A stretch of DNA of 64,000 nucleotides from a virus. The position numbers and the translations under genes are program-made. How positions within the stretch are numbered: the first letter of the stretch is position 1; every line of letters starts with the position of its first letter. The notes under the pieces were generated by a model that saw only the letters and a program-made list of their open reading frames with translations, was not told the origin of the DNA and ran no database searches. Below are positions 40,618 through 48,578 of the stretch, piece by piece. The DNA is taken from positions 1 through 64,000 of the IMG/VR virus record IMGVR_UViG_3300018080_000116; one strand, given 5' to 3'.

Positions 40618-40869
40618 ATGCCGAAACCGCACGGACCAAAAGACGAATTGCTCGAATCAGCGGAGATCGACGCCCTGGTTCAAGACTTGTTGAAGGGCGA
40701 CAAGCCCACCAGAACCGAAGCGGCCCGGCGAGTCAAGCAAGACCTTTGCCCCGTTGACATCGTGCGTGTGTGCATCGAAGTCTCCTGTCAGTCGCCACCC
40801 GATAACAATTGTCTGACGCACGACAACCTTACCGTTCTTGCGAACCGGATGAACCATGACGTGCCCTAA
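40618..40869 (+). CDS. Small hypothetical protein
   Basis: 83 residues, AAGGGG upstream. KDELLESAEIDALVQDLLKG, TRTEAARRVKQDLCPVDIV and an acidic helical end. First gene behind the promoter at 40567. Confidence 0.6.
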   Translation: MPKPHGPKDELLESAEIDALVQDLLKGDKPTRTEAARRVKQDLCPVDIVRVCIEVSCQSPPDNNCLTHDNLTVLANRMNHDVP

Positions 40870-40883
40870 GTGTGGAAAAGACC

Positions 40884-41132
40884 ATGCCAGCCGACGCCCA
40901 TGCGGACCAATGTCAATCGACCCTGCCACCATACGTGCAGCAGTTCGTAGACTCACACAAGGTTCATCGAGTGCAACAGGCAGCGCCGAACCTCAACGTG
41001 TGGATTGTCGAGTGGGAGTGGACCGGCAGGCCGGTTCAAGACGTGGTTTATCTGGCGTGCAACAGCGAAGGCGAGTGGCTTAACTTCAGCGGCAGTTACT
41101 ACAGTCAAGCCTGCGATCATGCAAGGAAATAA
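40884..41132 (+). CDS. Small hypothetical protein
   Basis: 82 residues from the ATG at 40884 (GGAAAAG upstream; GTG at 40872 is an alternative). PPYVQQFVDSHKVHRVQQ, then WIVEWEWTGRPVQDVVYLA, a beta-strand-rich end. The competing frame 40856-41083 ends in an unlikely Arg-Val-Gly tail. Confidence 0.55.
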   Translation: MPADAHADQCQSTLPPYVQQFVDSHKVHRVQQAAPNLNVWIVEWEWTGRPVQDVVYLACNSEGEWLNFSGSYYSQACDHARK

Positions 41133-41135
41133 GTG

Positions 41136-41642
41136 ATGCCACGATTGCGAATGACTAAGGCTAGGATTGAAATGCTTGTGCAGAAGCGGCATCGTTTCTG
41201 CATCGAACTGAATCCCCGAGCCAAAACCGCCAAGGGTAAGTTTGCCCGACTGTGGGAACTGCGAGCACTCACCAGCAAGATAAAGACTCGACCCGGTTTT
41301 TGGCGAACCTCGGTCGTCTTCCAAGCCGAAACATTGAGAGAAGTGGCGGCGAAGGCCAAAGAGCTATTGGGTGCCGACACGTTTTTGTGCTACTTCCATC
41401 GCTTCGCCCTGCCGGTGCCGGATGGTCGATACATGCGGTTTCACTGCATGGAAGACTTGGCGGAATATCGAAACGCCCACCCCGACGTGGAATTCGGCCA
41501 TTGGAAATCAGACACGGCCATTTCGTTGCCCATGTATTTGGATGACAAGAACGTGTTTGATAAACACGATGCAGAAGAGTGTGCGGCAGGTGGCGAAAAG
41601 ATAGGTCCAAGACCTGGGCCGTCCCCATACGACGAAGACTGA
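41136..41642 (+). CDS. Hypothetical basic protein
   Basis: 168 residues from the ATG at 41136. Basic N-terminal half (MTKARIEMLVQKRHRFC, RTSVVFQAETLREVAAKAK), C-terminal acidic YDED. An RNA- or nucleotide-binding fold is possible. Confidence 0.62.
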   Translation: MPRLRMTKARIEMLVQKRHRFCIELNPRAKTAKGKFARLWELRALTSKIKTRPGFWRTSVVFQAETLREVAAKAKELLGADTFLCYFHRFALPVPDGRYMRFHCMEDLAEYRNAHPDVEFGHWKSDTAISLPMYLDDKNVFDKHDAEECAAGGEKIGPRPGPSPYDED

Positions 41643-41675
41643 AATTTATTCTCCCCAAACCGTGAGGCAGTTGCC

Positions 41676-42344
41676 ATGAGAACAGACGTGTACGGTCAGA
41701 TCAGTGGCGACCACAACACGCAAAGTGTTGGTGGTCGAAGAAACAACACCAGCGTTGACGCTTGGATCAACACCGACAATGCCACCAAGAGTGATTGCGG
41801 CATCCGGGTTAGTGGCCGAGTGTATGGTGAGCGCAGCCTAAACGGTCGTATGCGGAAGACCTGTCACGGTTGTGGTTACAAGTGGGGCGAAGGTCATTGG
41901 GACGAAGGGAACCACGAGTGGGTGCCCCACGAAGACGATGATCGTCGAGAGTGCCCGCAGTGCGGTGCCACTCGTCAAGGCATCGACACTCGCAAGAGTC
42001 AGTTCATCGTGCGGTTGCCCGATCAGACCGATGACAACTGCCATATCGAAATCACAACGCCTCACCATGAGGCGACCAAGATACTACAGTTTGGTGCCGC
42101 CTTGGTTACGGTCCAAGGTGTTATGCAACAGGCCGAGGGTATCGAGAAGAAAGAGCCCGAACTTGTGCAGCGTGGCAAGGTGCGGATCAAGCAGGCCATG
42201 CAGTTGTTGGAAGAACATGAGGCCGAGGGTGACAAAGCGTTGCCCAACGTCACGCTGCCCGGAGGCGTCACACTGGCACACGCCCTGGCTTGTGTCGCCC
42301 TCGTTGAAAGAATCGTCAAGGGCGAAGCCCATTCGGACAGTTGA
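41676..42344 (+). CDS. Zinc-binding hypothetical protein
   Basis: 222 residues. An N-terminal low-complexity, Asn/Thr/Gly-rich stretch, CHGCGYKWGEGHWDEGNH and CPQCGATRQG form a ribbon, followed by a helical second half (IKQAMQLLEEHEAEGDKAL). Confidence 0.65.
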   Translation: MRTDVYGQISGDHNTQSVGGRRNNTSVDAWINTDNATKSDCGIRVSGRVYGERSLNGRMRKTCHGCGYKWGEGHWDEGNHEWVPHEDDDRRECPQCGATRQGIDTRKSQFIVRLPDQTDDNCHIEITTPHHEATKILQFGAALVTVQGVMQQAEGIEKKEPELVQRGKVRIKQAMQLLEEHEAEGDKALPNVTLPGGVTLAHALACVALVERIVKGEAHSDS

Positions 42345-42538
42345 TGAAAGAGATCGTAGTCAAACTCGATGACGACGTATGGGAAGACCTTCGCCGAGCG
42401 GCAGGTGTTCGCATGAGAATGGGCGTTGCGTCTCCCACGGTTGTCGATGAATTCTCGCTCAAGTTGATCCGGGCGATTGACGAGGGCGAAACGGAAAAAC
42501 ATTTTCAGTATCGAAATCCTAACGAACCGAGGGACTAA
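42344..42538 (+). CDS. Ribbon-helix-helix-like small protein
   Basis: 64 residues. KEIVVKLDDDVWEDLRRAA is a strand followed by a helix, as in RHH DNA-binding proteins, with a second helix in VVDEFSLKLIRAIDEG. It could be an antitoxin-type regulator, but no toxin is adjacent. Confidence 0.55.
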   Translation: MKEIVVKLDDDVWEDLRRAAGVRMRMGVASPTVVDEFSLKLIRAIDEGETEKHFQYRNPNEPRD

Positions 42539-42544
42539 AGCACC

Positions 42545-42940
42545 ATGACCACTGCAATTGGCACCCAAGGTATTGTTGTGTGTGACGGCGAGAGTGGGAT
42601 GCGCCGCCTTTCCATCACCAACAACAACGGCGGCACGACGTTCTTGCCCGAGGGACGATACCTTGTTGAACTGGTTTACGGTTTCGAGGATGAAGAGACC
42701 GGCACCGTTCGTCACGGTCGCCTCCTGCGAGAGGAAGACATCCAGGTCGCTCGCAAGGTTGGCACCTGTGAGTACGATAGCGAGTATTGGCGCAAGCGTG
42801 TCGAAGGGCCGGATGCGAAACCACACGACCGTGACCACCTTCGACGTGTGCTCGAAGCCGAAAAGAACTTTGACCCGAGCTACGTTTACTTCCATGTTTG
42901 GTCCAGCAATCCAAATTGGTTCCCCGGCGAAACGGAGTGA
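42545..42940 (+). CDS. Hypothetical protein
   Basis: 131 residues. Beta-rich (GTQGIVVCDGESGMRRLSI, RYLVELVYGFEDEETG) then a helical middle DREHLRR-type segment and YVYFHVWSSNPNWFPGE. Downstream gene begins two bases later. Confidence 0.6.
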   Translation: MTTAIGTQGIVVCDGESGMRRLSITNNNGGTTFLPEGRYLVELVYGFEDEETGTVRHGRLLREEDIQVARKVGTCEYDSEYWRKRVEGPDAKPHDRDHLRRVLEAEKNFDPSYVYFHVWSSNPNWFPGETE

Positions 42941-42942
42941 CC

Positions 42943-43140
42943 ATGAGCGGCTACGTTATTAAGAGAACCGATCAAGGCGGTGGATACCTGGGCCACGATC
43001 CAGGCAACACCGGTGAGACCTGGGTGCGTGATCTTTCCAAGGCCCGACGTTTCCCCACTGAGGAAGCTGCCGACGAAGAACGCTGCCCGCAAAACGAAGT
43101 GGTTGTACCTGTTGAGAGTTTGTTGAAACCCATGCACTAA
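42943..43140 (+). CDS. Small hypothetical protein
   Basis: 65 residues. GYVIKRTDQGGGYLGHDP, then EEAADEERCPQNEVVVPV. A DUF-like small fold. AACGGAG upstream. Confidence 0.58.
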   Translation: MSGYVIKRTDQGGGYLGHDPGNTGETWVRDLSKARRFPTEEAADEERCPQNEVVVPVESLLKPMH

Positions 43141-43160
43141 CCCTACGGAGCACCAGTACC

Positions 43161-43379
43161 ATGCAAAAGTATTTTGTTTGTCAGATTAACGGCGAGAAGT
43201 TGACCTTGGGTGCAATGGACGAGAAGCCTTCGCTCGAAGAGGCACTCGCACTTGTGCGAAAGATCGTCCAAGAGAACGGCGTCAAACTGACGCCCGAAGT
43301 CGAAGACGAAATCAACGGCACCTATGGATACGTCGATGAAAACCTGGAATGGTCCGTGCAGGTTGGCATCGTTGGGTGA
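43161..43379 (+). CDS. Small acidic hypothetical protein
   Basis: 72 residues. KYFVCQINGEKLTLGAMDEK, then EEALALVRKIVQENGVKL, ending in strands. CCTACGGAG leader. Confidence 0.58.
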   Translation: MQKYFVCQINGEKLTLGAMDEKPSLEEALALVRKIVQENGVKLTPEVEDEINGTYGYVDENLEWSVQVGIVG

Positions 43380-43412
43380 AGGATCAAAACTAACGGACTC
43401 GGAGAGCAACCC

Positions 43413-43616
43413 ATGAAGGTTGTTGTAATCAACTGTCTCGTCTTGCAGCGTGCAGACGTACAGGCCGTCGTCAAAAAGGTAGAGGGCAAGTCACTGCAAT
43501 GGCATATCGACGAATACGCCATCTGCGAGGGATTGGCCAAAACCCGTGAACGACTGACCGCTCAAGAGTTTGAGTTGAGAGACCTTCAACAGGAAGGAAA
43601 CGCCGATGGGAAGTAA
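43413..43616 (+). CDS. Small hypothetical protein
   Basis: 67 residues. KVVVINCLVLQRADVQAVV, HIDEYAICEGLAKTRERL; a beta-strand plus two helices. Ten-base overlap with the next gene. Confidence 0.58.
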   Translation: MKVVVINCLVLQRADVQAVVKKVEGKSLQWHIDEYAICEGLAKTRERLTAQEFELRDLQQEGNADGK

Positions 43617-44127
43617 CTATAACATGCAGGAAATTGCCGCATTGCAAAAGATCGGTGGGTACGATGTTCCGCTGGACCAGTGGGACCACTACTTGGACCA
43701 CGAAGACCTGACCACCGACCGAACCAAGGCTCGTGACCTGACGAGCCCATACGGCAGCCTCCACTTCGCTGTTGGGTTTGGTGAGGAAGGCGACGAGAAC
43801 GGCGACTGGATGACCTGCTTTGACTATGCCGAATTGCCGGATGGTCGGATCGTGCTCCATGCCGTTGTCAACACCGACTCTGGCGGCTACATCGGCGATG
43901 CCGCTTATTTGGTCGTAGAACGCTCTGAGGCCGTTTCTGTGGCCATCCGGCTGGTTGAAGAGGCCCTAGAGGGTGTCAGCGTGAACGACGGCGAGCACGA
44001 CGCTGAGGGCTGGAATCAGACGCCTTGGTATTTCCCTTGTGCCGTCGCCTCGTTCCTGGGGGTGAGACCCTGGGCCGACCTGCCCGAGGATGAATTGAGG
44101 AAATCCCCCGGACCCCCGGAAATCTGA
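43606..44127 (+). CDS. Hypothetical acidic protein
   Basis: 173 residues. GGYDVPLDQWDHYLDHEDL, FAVGFGEEGDENGDWMTCF and AAYLVVERSEAVSVAIRLV. The dimeric alpha/beta look is common, but no family is recognised. Last gene before promoter 5. Confidence 0.62.
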   Translation: MGSNYNMQEIAALQKIGGYDVPLDQWDHYLDHEDLTTDRTKARDLTSPYGSLHFAVGFGEEGDENGDWMTCFDYAELPDGRIVLHAVVNTDSGGYIGDAAYLVVERSEAVSVAIRLVEEALEGVSVNDGEHDAEGWNQTPWYFPCAVASFLGVRPWADLPEDELRKSPGPPEI

Positions 44128-44137
44128 AAATAAATCC

Positions 44138-44165
44138 GAACCTTTTCCCCTTTCCCGTGTATAAG
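44138..44165 (+). promoter_or_regulatory. GAACCT-16-TATAAG promoter 5
   Basis: GAACCT 44138-44143, TATAAG 44160-44165. A perfect 12-bp inverted repeat covers the probable start site (44167-44192). Confidence 0.76.
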
Positions 44166-44166
44166 G

Positions 44167-44192
44167 GAGTGGCAGGGCAAGCCCTGCCACTC
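44167..44192 (+). promoter_or_regulatory. Inverted repeat at the start site of promoter 5
   Basis: GAGTGGCAGGGC and GCCCTGCCACTC flank AA, beginning two bases after the -10. It could be an operator or a 5' stem-loop of the message. Confidence 0.55.
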
Positions 44193-44216
44193 CTGCACGC
44201 TTACAGGAGACCCGAA

Positions 44217-44459
44217 ATGACGATTACCCACGTAACCCCGACAGGAACCACCGTCAAGGCCCTGCAACTGGCGAAAGACTCGACCTGGAAGCGACACAAC
44301 CGTGGCTTCAAGATGCCCAAGGGCGACATCGTTTGGACTGACGCCCACCTGGACTTCGACAAAGACCGCAAGCGTGTCCGCATCAGCCGAGTCGAATTCG
44401 GTTACGAATATCGCCGGTACATCGACCCTCACAAAATGGTGGAATTGGTGAAGAAATGA
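44217..44459 (+). CDS. Small hypothetical protein
   Basis: 80 residues from the ATG at 44217. ITHVTPTGTTVKALQLAKDS, RVRISRVEFGYEYRRYID; a basic, beta-rich small protein. Lead gene behind promoter 5. ATGA overlap downstream. Confidence 0.6.
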   Translation: MTITHVTPTGTTVKALQLAKDSTWKRHNRGFKMPKGDIVWTDAHLDFDKDRKRVRISRVEFGYEYRRYIDPHKMVELVKK

Positions 44460-44806
44460 GTTTTCCCCGGCAGCGGCAGGAACTTCTCGATCCCGTGCTC
44501 AACGACCTGAGCGGCATCCCTGGGGTCGTCTGTGTTGAGCCAGACGACTTCGACTCTACCTCCATCAACGTCTTTCTGACGTTGGACGTGGAACGCCACA
44601 CCGGTTTCCGTCTTCGACGCCCCGACGTGTTCGTGGCCCCTCTTCGATCCACGAAGGCAGGCGTCAAGCATGTCTGCAAGGAACACGGCGTCTCGTTCAA
44701 CTTCCTGGACTGGCCGGTCAAGCAGTACCAGTATTGGGACAAACGCAATCCCAAGGTGCCCGATGGTTACCAGCACGGTTACATCAAGATCGAGGTCTTT
44801 GTCTGA
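44456..44806 (+). CDS. Hypothetical protein
   Basis: 116 residues. QRQELLDPVLNDLSGIPG, INVFLTLDVERHTGFRL, and a basic Pro/Tyr-rich end. No family. Confidence 0.6.
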   Translation: MSFPRQRQELLDPVLNDLSGIPGVVCVEPDDFDSTSINVFLTLDVERHTGFRLRRPDVFVAPLRSTKAGVKHVCKEHGVSFNFLDWPVKQYQYWDKRNPKVPDGYQHGYIKIEVFV

Positions 44807-44835
44807 AAATTATTTTCATCCGCAGGAGAATCAAC

Positions 44836-44976
44836 ATGCTGGCGTTCATCATCGCATTGGTGATCCGCCTGCTACTCCGAGCGACCTGTGTCCCGTTTGG
44901 GTTTGTCCAACATCAGAATGAAGATGGACTGCAAACCGGCAGGGCGATACGGCCCTGGAAAACGGAATACGGCTAA
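44836..44976 (+). CDS. Small membrane protein
   Basis: 46 residues. LAFIIALVIRLLLRATCVPF is one hydrophobic helix with an internal Arg pair, then a polar tail. Ribosome site CAGGAGAA. Confidence 0.52.
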   Translation: MLAFIIALVIRLLLRATCVPFGFVQHQNEDGLQTGRAIRPWKTEYG

Positions 44977-45214
44977 GTGTTCTGCAACTCGGACGCAGGT
45001 GAGTTTTTATCATTGCAAGAGGATGGGAGTGGACGACGGTTCTCGGACCAACAGGCATCACAATCACACGCCGCACACGCCGGGCCATTTGGCAACACCG
45101 CCCGCCGACAGCGGCTAACCAGCCTGCGAGACACCTAGAAAAACACGATGGTGCCGGGCGTTGAGCGCTCAACTACCTGGGCCGTCGTCCACCACTTTTT
45201 CTGGAACAAGGGAC
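44977..45214 (+). other. Intergenic region with palindrome
   Basis: 238 bases. A perfect palindrome GTTGAGCGCTCAAC lies at 45160-45173. A 31-codon frame at 45023 is not convincing. Its role is unknown; a regulatory site upstream of 45215 is likely. Confidence 0.45.
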
Positions 45215-45745
45215 ATGACAACCGTACCGCTGAAAGATCGCAAGCAACCCTCCAAGTCATACGCCGATTGTGTGACCATCGAAGCAACTCGCACGTTTTG
45301 GTGTGGGGCCGACAACAACTTCTCCGGTGAATGGCGGCACGCCGGTGGCACCGAATGGAAGCCCGAAGATCAGCTTGACCCCGACGACGACGAAGCCGGT
45401 GGCCACTTGAAGTTCGGCAGTGATATTTGGGCCGATTTAATCTGTGCCATCTTCGACGACAATAGTCTTGGGGATGTATGTTACGACGTGATCGGTGGCT
45501 CCGTTACCATCGACATGAGCGAGTGTAAGTGGACCGAGGAACAGGTCATCGCCCTAATCGCCGAGGCGCTGGCACACCTGGAAGAGGGCTGGCCGATCCA
45601 CTACGACTGCGAACCCTACCTGCACAACAAGACCGGCAATCCCAACTATGTCGATCCCGAGTGGCGATTCGGCAACATTGTGCTGCCCGAACGCATCCAG
45701 GACTTGATCGGCTATAAAGTTCAAGAAAATACCGAACCCTCTTGA
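45215..45745 (+). CDS. Hypothetical acidic protein
   Basis: 176 residues from the ATG at 45215. Trp-rich and acidic (FWCGADNNFSGEWRHAG, SDIWADLICAIFDD), then CKWTEEQVIALIAEAL and a HYDCEPYLHN segment. Its stop overlaps promoter 6. Confidence 0.62.
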   Translation: MTTVPLKDRKQPSKSYADCVTIEATRTFWCGADNNFSGEWRHAGGTEWKPEDQLDPDDDEAGGHLKFGSDIWADLICAIFDDNSLGDVCYDVIGGSVTIDMSECKWTEEQVIALIAEALAHLEEGWPIHYDCEPYLHNKTGNPNYVDPEWRFGNIVLPERIQDLIGYKVQENTEPS

Positions 45746-45762
45746 GCCCTCGTGTGTATAAG
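45734..45762 (+). promoter_or_regulatory. GAACCC-17-TATAAG promoter 6
   Basis: GAACCC 45734-45739 (C in place of T), TATAAG 45757-45762, preceded by GTG. It overlaps the upstream stop codon. Confidence 0.7.
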
Positions 45763-45786
45763 GGGGCGAACACGAGGAACCGTGAA

Positions 45787-46056
45787 ATGCAATTCATCAC
45801 CTGCAACGACTTTTTCAGCGGCAAAGCCTGGGAGAACGATGTTGCTCTCAACAATCGCAATCCTTGTGTTGTGTGCGGCAAGAACTGCCGCCCCACCGCA
45901 CCGAGCATCGTTGTGGTGGATGGTGGAACCGGCGCTCTGCTTGCCACCGAAGATGAAATGGAAGCGGCAGACGATCCCGGCTTCATGGGTGCTTACGCCA
46001 TCGGCCCGGATTGTCTAAGGCAGCGACCCGAACTGAAACCGGCCATAAGGAAGTGA
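45787..46056 (+). CDS. Small Cys-containing protein
   Basis: 89 residues from the ATG at 45787. CVVCGKNCRPTAPSIVVV suggests a metal site; then EDEMEAADDPGFMGAYAIG. Lead gene behind promoter 6. Confidence 0.6.
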   Translation: MQFITCNDFFSGKAWENDVALNNRNPCVVCGKNCRPTAPSIVVVDGGTGALLATEDEMEAADDPGFMGAYAIGPDCLRQRPELKPAIRK

Positions 46057-46058
46057 CC

Positions 46059-46184
46059 ATGCACCTTCGATTCTTTTTAATGCAGCAAGGCATCCGCTTG
46101 CCTCAACAGCAGGCCGATGATGAACGAGAGGAAAGTAAGCCCAAGGATGGGAGTGACAACCAAGAGCCCGAGAAAGAAAGGTAG
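46059..46184 (+). CDS. Tiny acidic protein
   Basis: 41 residues: a hydrophobic start (HLRFFLMQQGIRLPQQQ) and a highly charged acidic tail. It precedes a basic protein of equal length. Possibly an acidic partner of that protein. Confidence 0.5.
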   Translation: MHLRFFLMQQGIRLPQQQADDEREESKPKDGSDNQEPEKER

Positions 46185-46190
46185 AGATCA

Positions 46191-46316
46191 ATGGGCAAGA
46201 GTGGCAAAGAGTGGAAGAAACGACAGCAGCAGCGCAACCGGAACCGTGGTCGCAAGCGTGACGACAACGACCGACGCCAGCACGACAGCCGACGCCAGCG
46301 CCGTAGGGCTGCGTAA
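46191..46316 (+). CDS. Tiny highly basic protein
   Basis: 41 residues, about 40% Arg/Lys (KKRQQQRNRNRGRKRDD), with no hydrophobic core. A nucleic-acid-binding peptide is likely. Arg-rich tracts end in RRQRRRAA. Confidence 0.52.
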   Translation: MGKSGKEWKKRQQQRNRNRGRKRDDNDRRQHDSRRQRRRAA

Positions 46317-46353
46317 CCAGATTGTGTAACCCCAAACTGTTAAGGAAACGAAA

Positions 46354-46947
46354 ATGGCCAAAGCAACCATCAATGGTGACCGGCAATTGCTGGTCTACCT
46401 CACCAAGGTGCTGACTGCGAAGACCGCAGGAAAGACCCTCGGTGATCGCATCCGAGAGGAAGAGCCTCTGCCAGTCGGCAAGCATGACGTGTCTGGCACC
46501 ATCCAGTTTAGCCTGACTGCCAACGTCAGCGAAGATTGCGAAACCGACCGCTTCAAGGGTGTCGGCCTGGATGAAGTGCTCACCTGGATCATGGCAACCG
46601 TGCCCGGCTTCATGGAAGACAAGCTGCGCAAAGCGGCTGCCATCGTCATCGAGATCAAGCGTGCTGAAATGGAAGGCCGCAAGATCAAGGCGACGACCTG
46701 GACCGACGAGAACGGCAAGGTCCACAAGATTCTTGTGCGTGAGATCAAGGCTGAGCAGGCCAGGGTTCAAGCCTGGAAAGAGCGTGCCCAAGAGACGATG
46801 GCTCCGTTCGCCAAGGTCATCAAAGAGACCGTGACGGCCAAAGGCCGAGTGTCGGTCTCCAACGTGGACGTGAAAGTCACTACGGACGAGGGGCAGCAGA
46901 AGCCCACGGTGCCCGTGGTGCGTGTCAGTAGTGTCACCGCAAAGTAG
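46354..46947 (+). CDS. Hypothetical protein
   Basis: 197 residues. VYLTKVLTAKTAGKTLG, VSGTIQFSLTANVSEDC and a helical C-terminus (RARVQAWKERAQETM-type), ending in a Val/Thr-rich tail. No family. RNA or DNA binding is possible from the basic helices. Confidence 0.62.
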   Translation: MAKATINGDRQLLVYLTKVLTAKTAGKTLGDRIREEEPLPVGKHDVSGTIQFSLTANVSEDCETDRFKGVGLDEVLTWIMATVPGFMEDKLRKAAAIVIEIKRAEMEGRKIKATTWTDENGKVHKILVREIKAEQARVQAWKERAQETMAPFAKVIKETVTAKGRVSVSNVDVKVTTDEGQQKPTVPVVRVSSVTAK

Positions 46948-46986
46948 CGGTGTGTTCAGCAGCAGGAACCGAATAGGAGTTTCAAC

Positions 46987-47274
46987 ATGGCCCGAAAGAA
47001 ACGAGGTCGCCCCCCGGTCTACAGCAGCAAGCTGTTGCGTAGGCGAATCGCCAAAGTGGCGGAAGACGTTGGCTTGGAAGAGTCAATGTATGTCTTGCAG
47101 GCCCGCAACGGCGTCGTAGGCATCACCAAGGTTGAGCGTGAGAGAGCCGCCATCCGCCGCAAGCATGGCCTGCCGAAGCCCTTCGCCAAAATCTCGATGC
47201 CGACCATCAGCAAGTTCTGCAAAGAGAATGGCGTGACCTTCGAGCGTGGCCGACGACCGGCAAAGGCTGCGTGA
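46987..47274 (+). CDS. Basic DNA-binding-like protein
   Basis: 95 residues. ARKKRGRPPVYSSKLLRRRI starts with an AT-hook-like RGRPP, then a helical region and a C-terminal ISKFCKENGVTFERGRRP. DNA binding is likely. Confidence 0.6.
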   Translation: MARKKRGRPPVYSSKLLRRRIAKVAEDVGLEESMYVLQARNGVVGITKVERERAAIRRKHGLPKPFAKISMPTISKFCKENGVTFERGRRPAKAA

Positions 47275-47284
47275 TCCCGTGCAA

Positions 47285-47308
47285 GCCCCCGGCACTTGTG
47301 CCGGGGGC
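47285..47308 (+). terminator. GC-rich hairpin terminator
   Basis: GCCCCCGGCAC/GTGCCGGGGGC, 11 bp around TT. Near-identical core to the hairpin at 17884. Confidence 0.65.
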
Positions 47309-47477
47309 AGTCAGAGTTGTTCTAGCATCAGAGAATGAGAATGGAACGTCTTTTGACAAAAATAAGAATTAGAGCGCCGCCTGTAGCGCTAATGAACCAA
47401 GCCCTCGCCCGTTCGGGACCGGGCGGGCGAGGGCCATAATTTCCACCACCATCAGCACCAGCAGGAAACAAGAAACC
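47309..47477 (+). other. Intergenic region between two terminator-like hairpins
   Basis: A second hairpin GCCCTCGCCCG (47401-47411) with CGGGCGAGGGC (47424-47434) lies here. TTGACA occurs near 47353 but no good -10 follows. A short RNA between the hairpins is possible. Confidence 0.45.
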
Positions 47478-48209
47478 ATGTTCCATTTCAACGAAAGCCC
47501 CGGTTATGTCTTCGGCGTCAACCCCGAAGGCGAAGTGATGCGAAACGGCGATCTGCTCGTTAGCTGCGTCAACGTTTGTGACTGTGCTCGTGAAGCCTTG
47601 TCGGAAGACGATTACGAGGCATGGGTCGAGCACGGCGAAGATCGTGATGCCCTGGAAGACAGGGTGCAAGACGCCGTGGACCATGAATTCGCCCGTCAGC
47701 TTCGCACCGAGTTGACGATCAACGAATTCAAGTTGCAGGACGAGATCGGCAAGCTGCAAGCGGTCAATGATGGCCGTTGGCGTGTGTACGGTGGCATGAA
47801 GGGCAAGGATGAACACGATGCCTTGAAACACGCCTCGATCAATCTCGTCACCGAAGTCTACCAGTACACCGACGACAAGAACGCCTCGTGTCGTGAGGAA
47901 GACTTGGGTGTCTCTTGTGCCGAATTCTGGCAGCGTCTCGAAGCCCTTGCGAAAGAGTTGGGGGCCGAGGTCTATCCGTTCGATGATGGCGTCGAAAGCG
48001 AGCATAGCTGGCGAACCACCGGCGCACCGGACTACGAGAAAATCCCCGGCAGCGACAATTACGGCCCGAACCACGGTCGGCCTTACAAGCAGGTCGAGAT
48101 CGTTTGGGAGATCAAGGGTAAGAGCCTAGAAGAGGTCCAGGCCATGATCGCCGAGTTGAATCCGAAGCTGGAAGAAATCTGGCAAACATCAGGAGTCAAC
48201 GTATGCTAG
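47478..48209 (+). CDS. Hypothetical acidic protein
   Basis: 243 residues. A Cys-rich beta segment (VSCVNVCDCAREALSED), a central helix (EFARQLRTELTINEFKLQDE) and a C-terminal SLEEVQAMIAELNPKLEEIW. No family; probably a two-domain soluble protein. Confidence 0.65.
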   Translation: MFHFNESPGYVFGVNPEGEVMRNGDLLVSCVNVCDCAREALSEDDYEAWVEHGEDRDALEDRVQDAVDHEFARQLRTELTINEFKLQDEIGKLQAVNDGRWRVYGGMKGKDEHDALKHASINLVTEVYQYTDDKNASCREEDLGVSCAEFWQRLEALAKELGAEVYPFDDGVESEHSWRTTGAPDYEKIPGSDNYGPNHGRPYKQVEIVWEIKGKSLEEVQAMIAELNPKLEEIWQTSGVNVC

Positions 48210-48571
48210 GCACACCCGAAAGACTCGAAGCCATCAAGATCAACGTGCCCGATTGGTTTGCACGTGACGACTTCCAGGCGTGGCTCAACGACAAGAGCAA
48301 GGGCATCGCCACTTGGCACTACAAGGGCAGGCCCACCGAGTCGTCCGACGTGTTTATGACGTTCGATCATGGGGAAGGATCGGACATCAACGATCCCGAC
48401 CTTCCCGCAGACATTCGTGATGCCATCGTACAGTTCTGTGTGGATGCCAACATGGGCTACGGTGTCATCTGGCTAACCAACCTGTCCGACTCCGAGGAAC
48501 CATGCTACGACTTTGCCAGCAGGCGAGTCCCTTGGATCGCACCGGACAACCCTCACGATCCAGGAGAGTGA
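48203..48571 (+). CDS. Hypothetical protein
   Basis: 122 residues. TPERLEAIKINVPDWFARDD, WLNDKSKGIATWHYKGR, then VIWLTNLSDSEEPCYDFA. Overlaps the upstream gene by 7 bases. Confidence 0.6.
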   Translation: MLGTPERLEAIKINVPDWFARDDFQAWLNDKSKGIATWHYKGRPTESSDVFMTFDHGEGSDINDPDLPADIRDAIVQFCVDANMGYGVIWLTNLSDSEEPCYDFASRRVPWIAPDNPHDPGE

Positions 48572-48578
48572 AAGCACC

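Noticed and set aside
40856-41083. Alternative frame starting TCPKCGKDHASRR
   Set aside because: The start looks like a zinc knuckle, but the rest is an improbable Arg/Ser/Gly mix; the frame at 40884-41132 has better composition.
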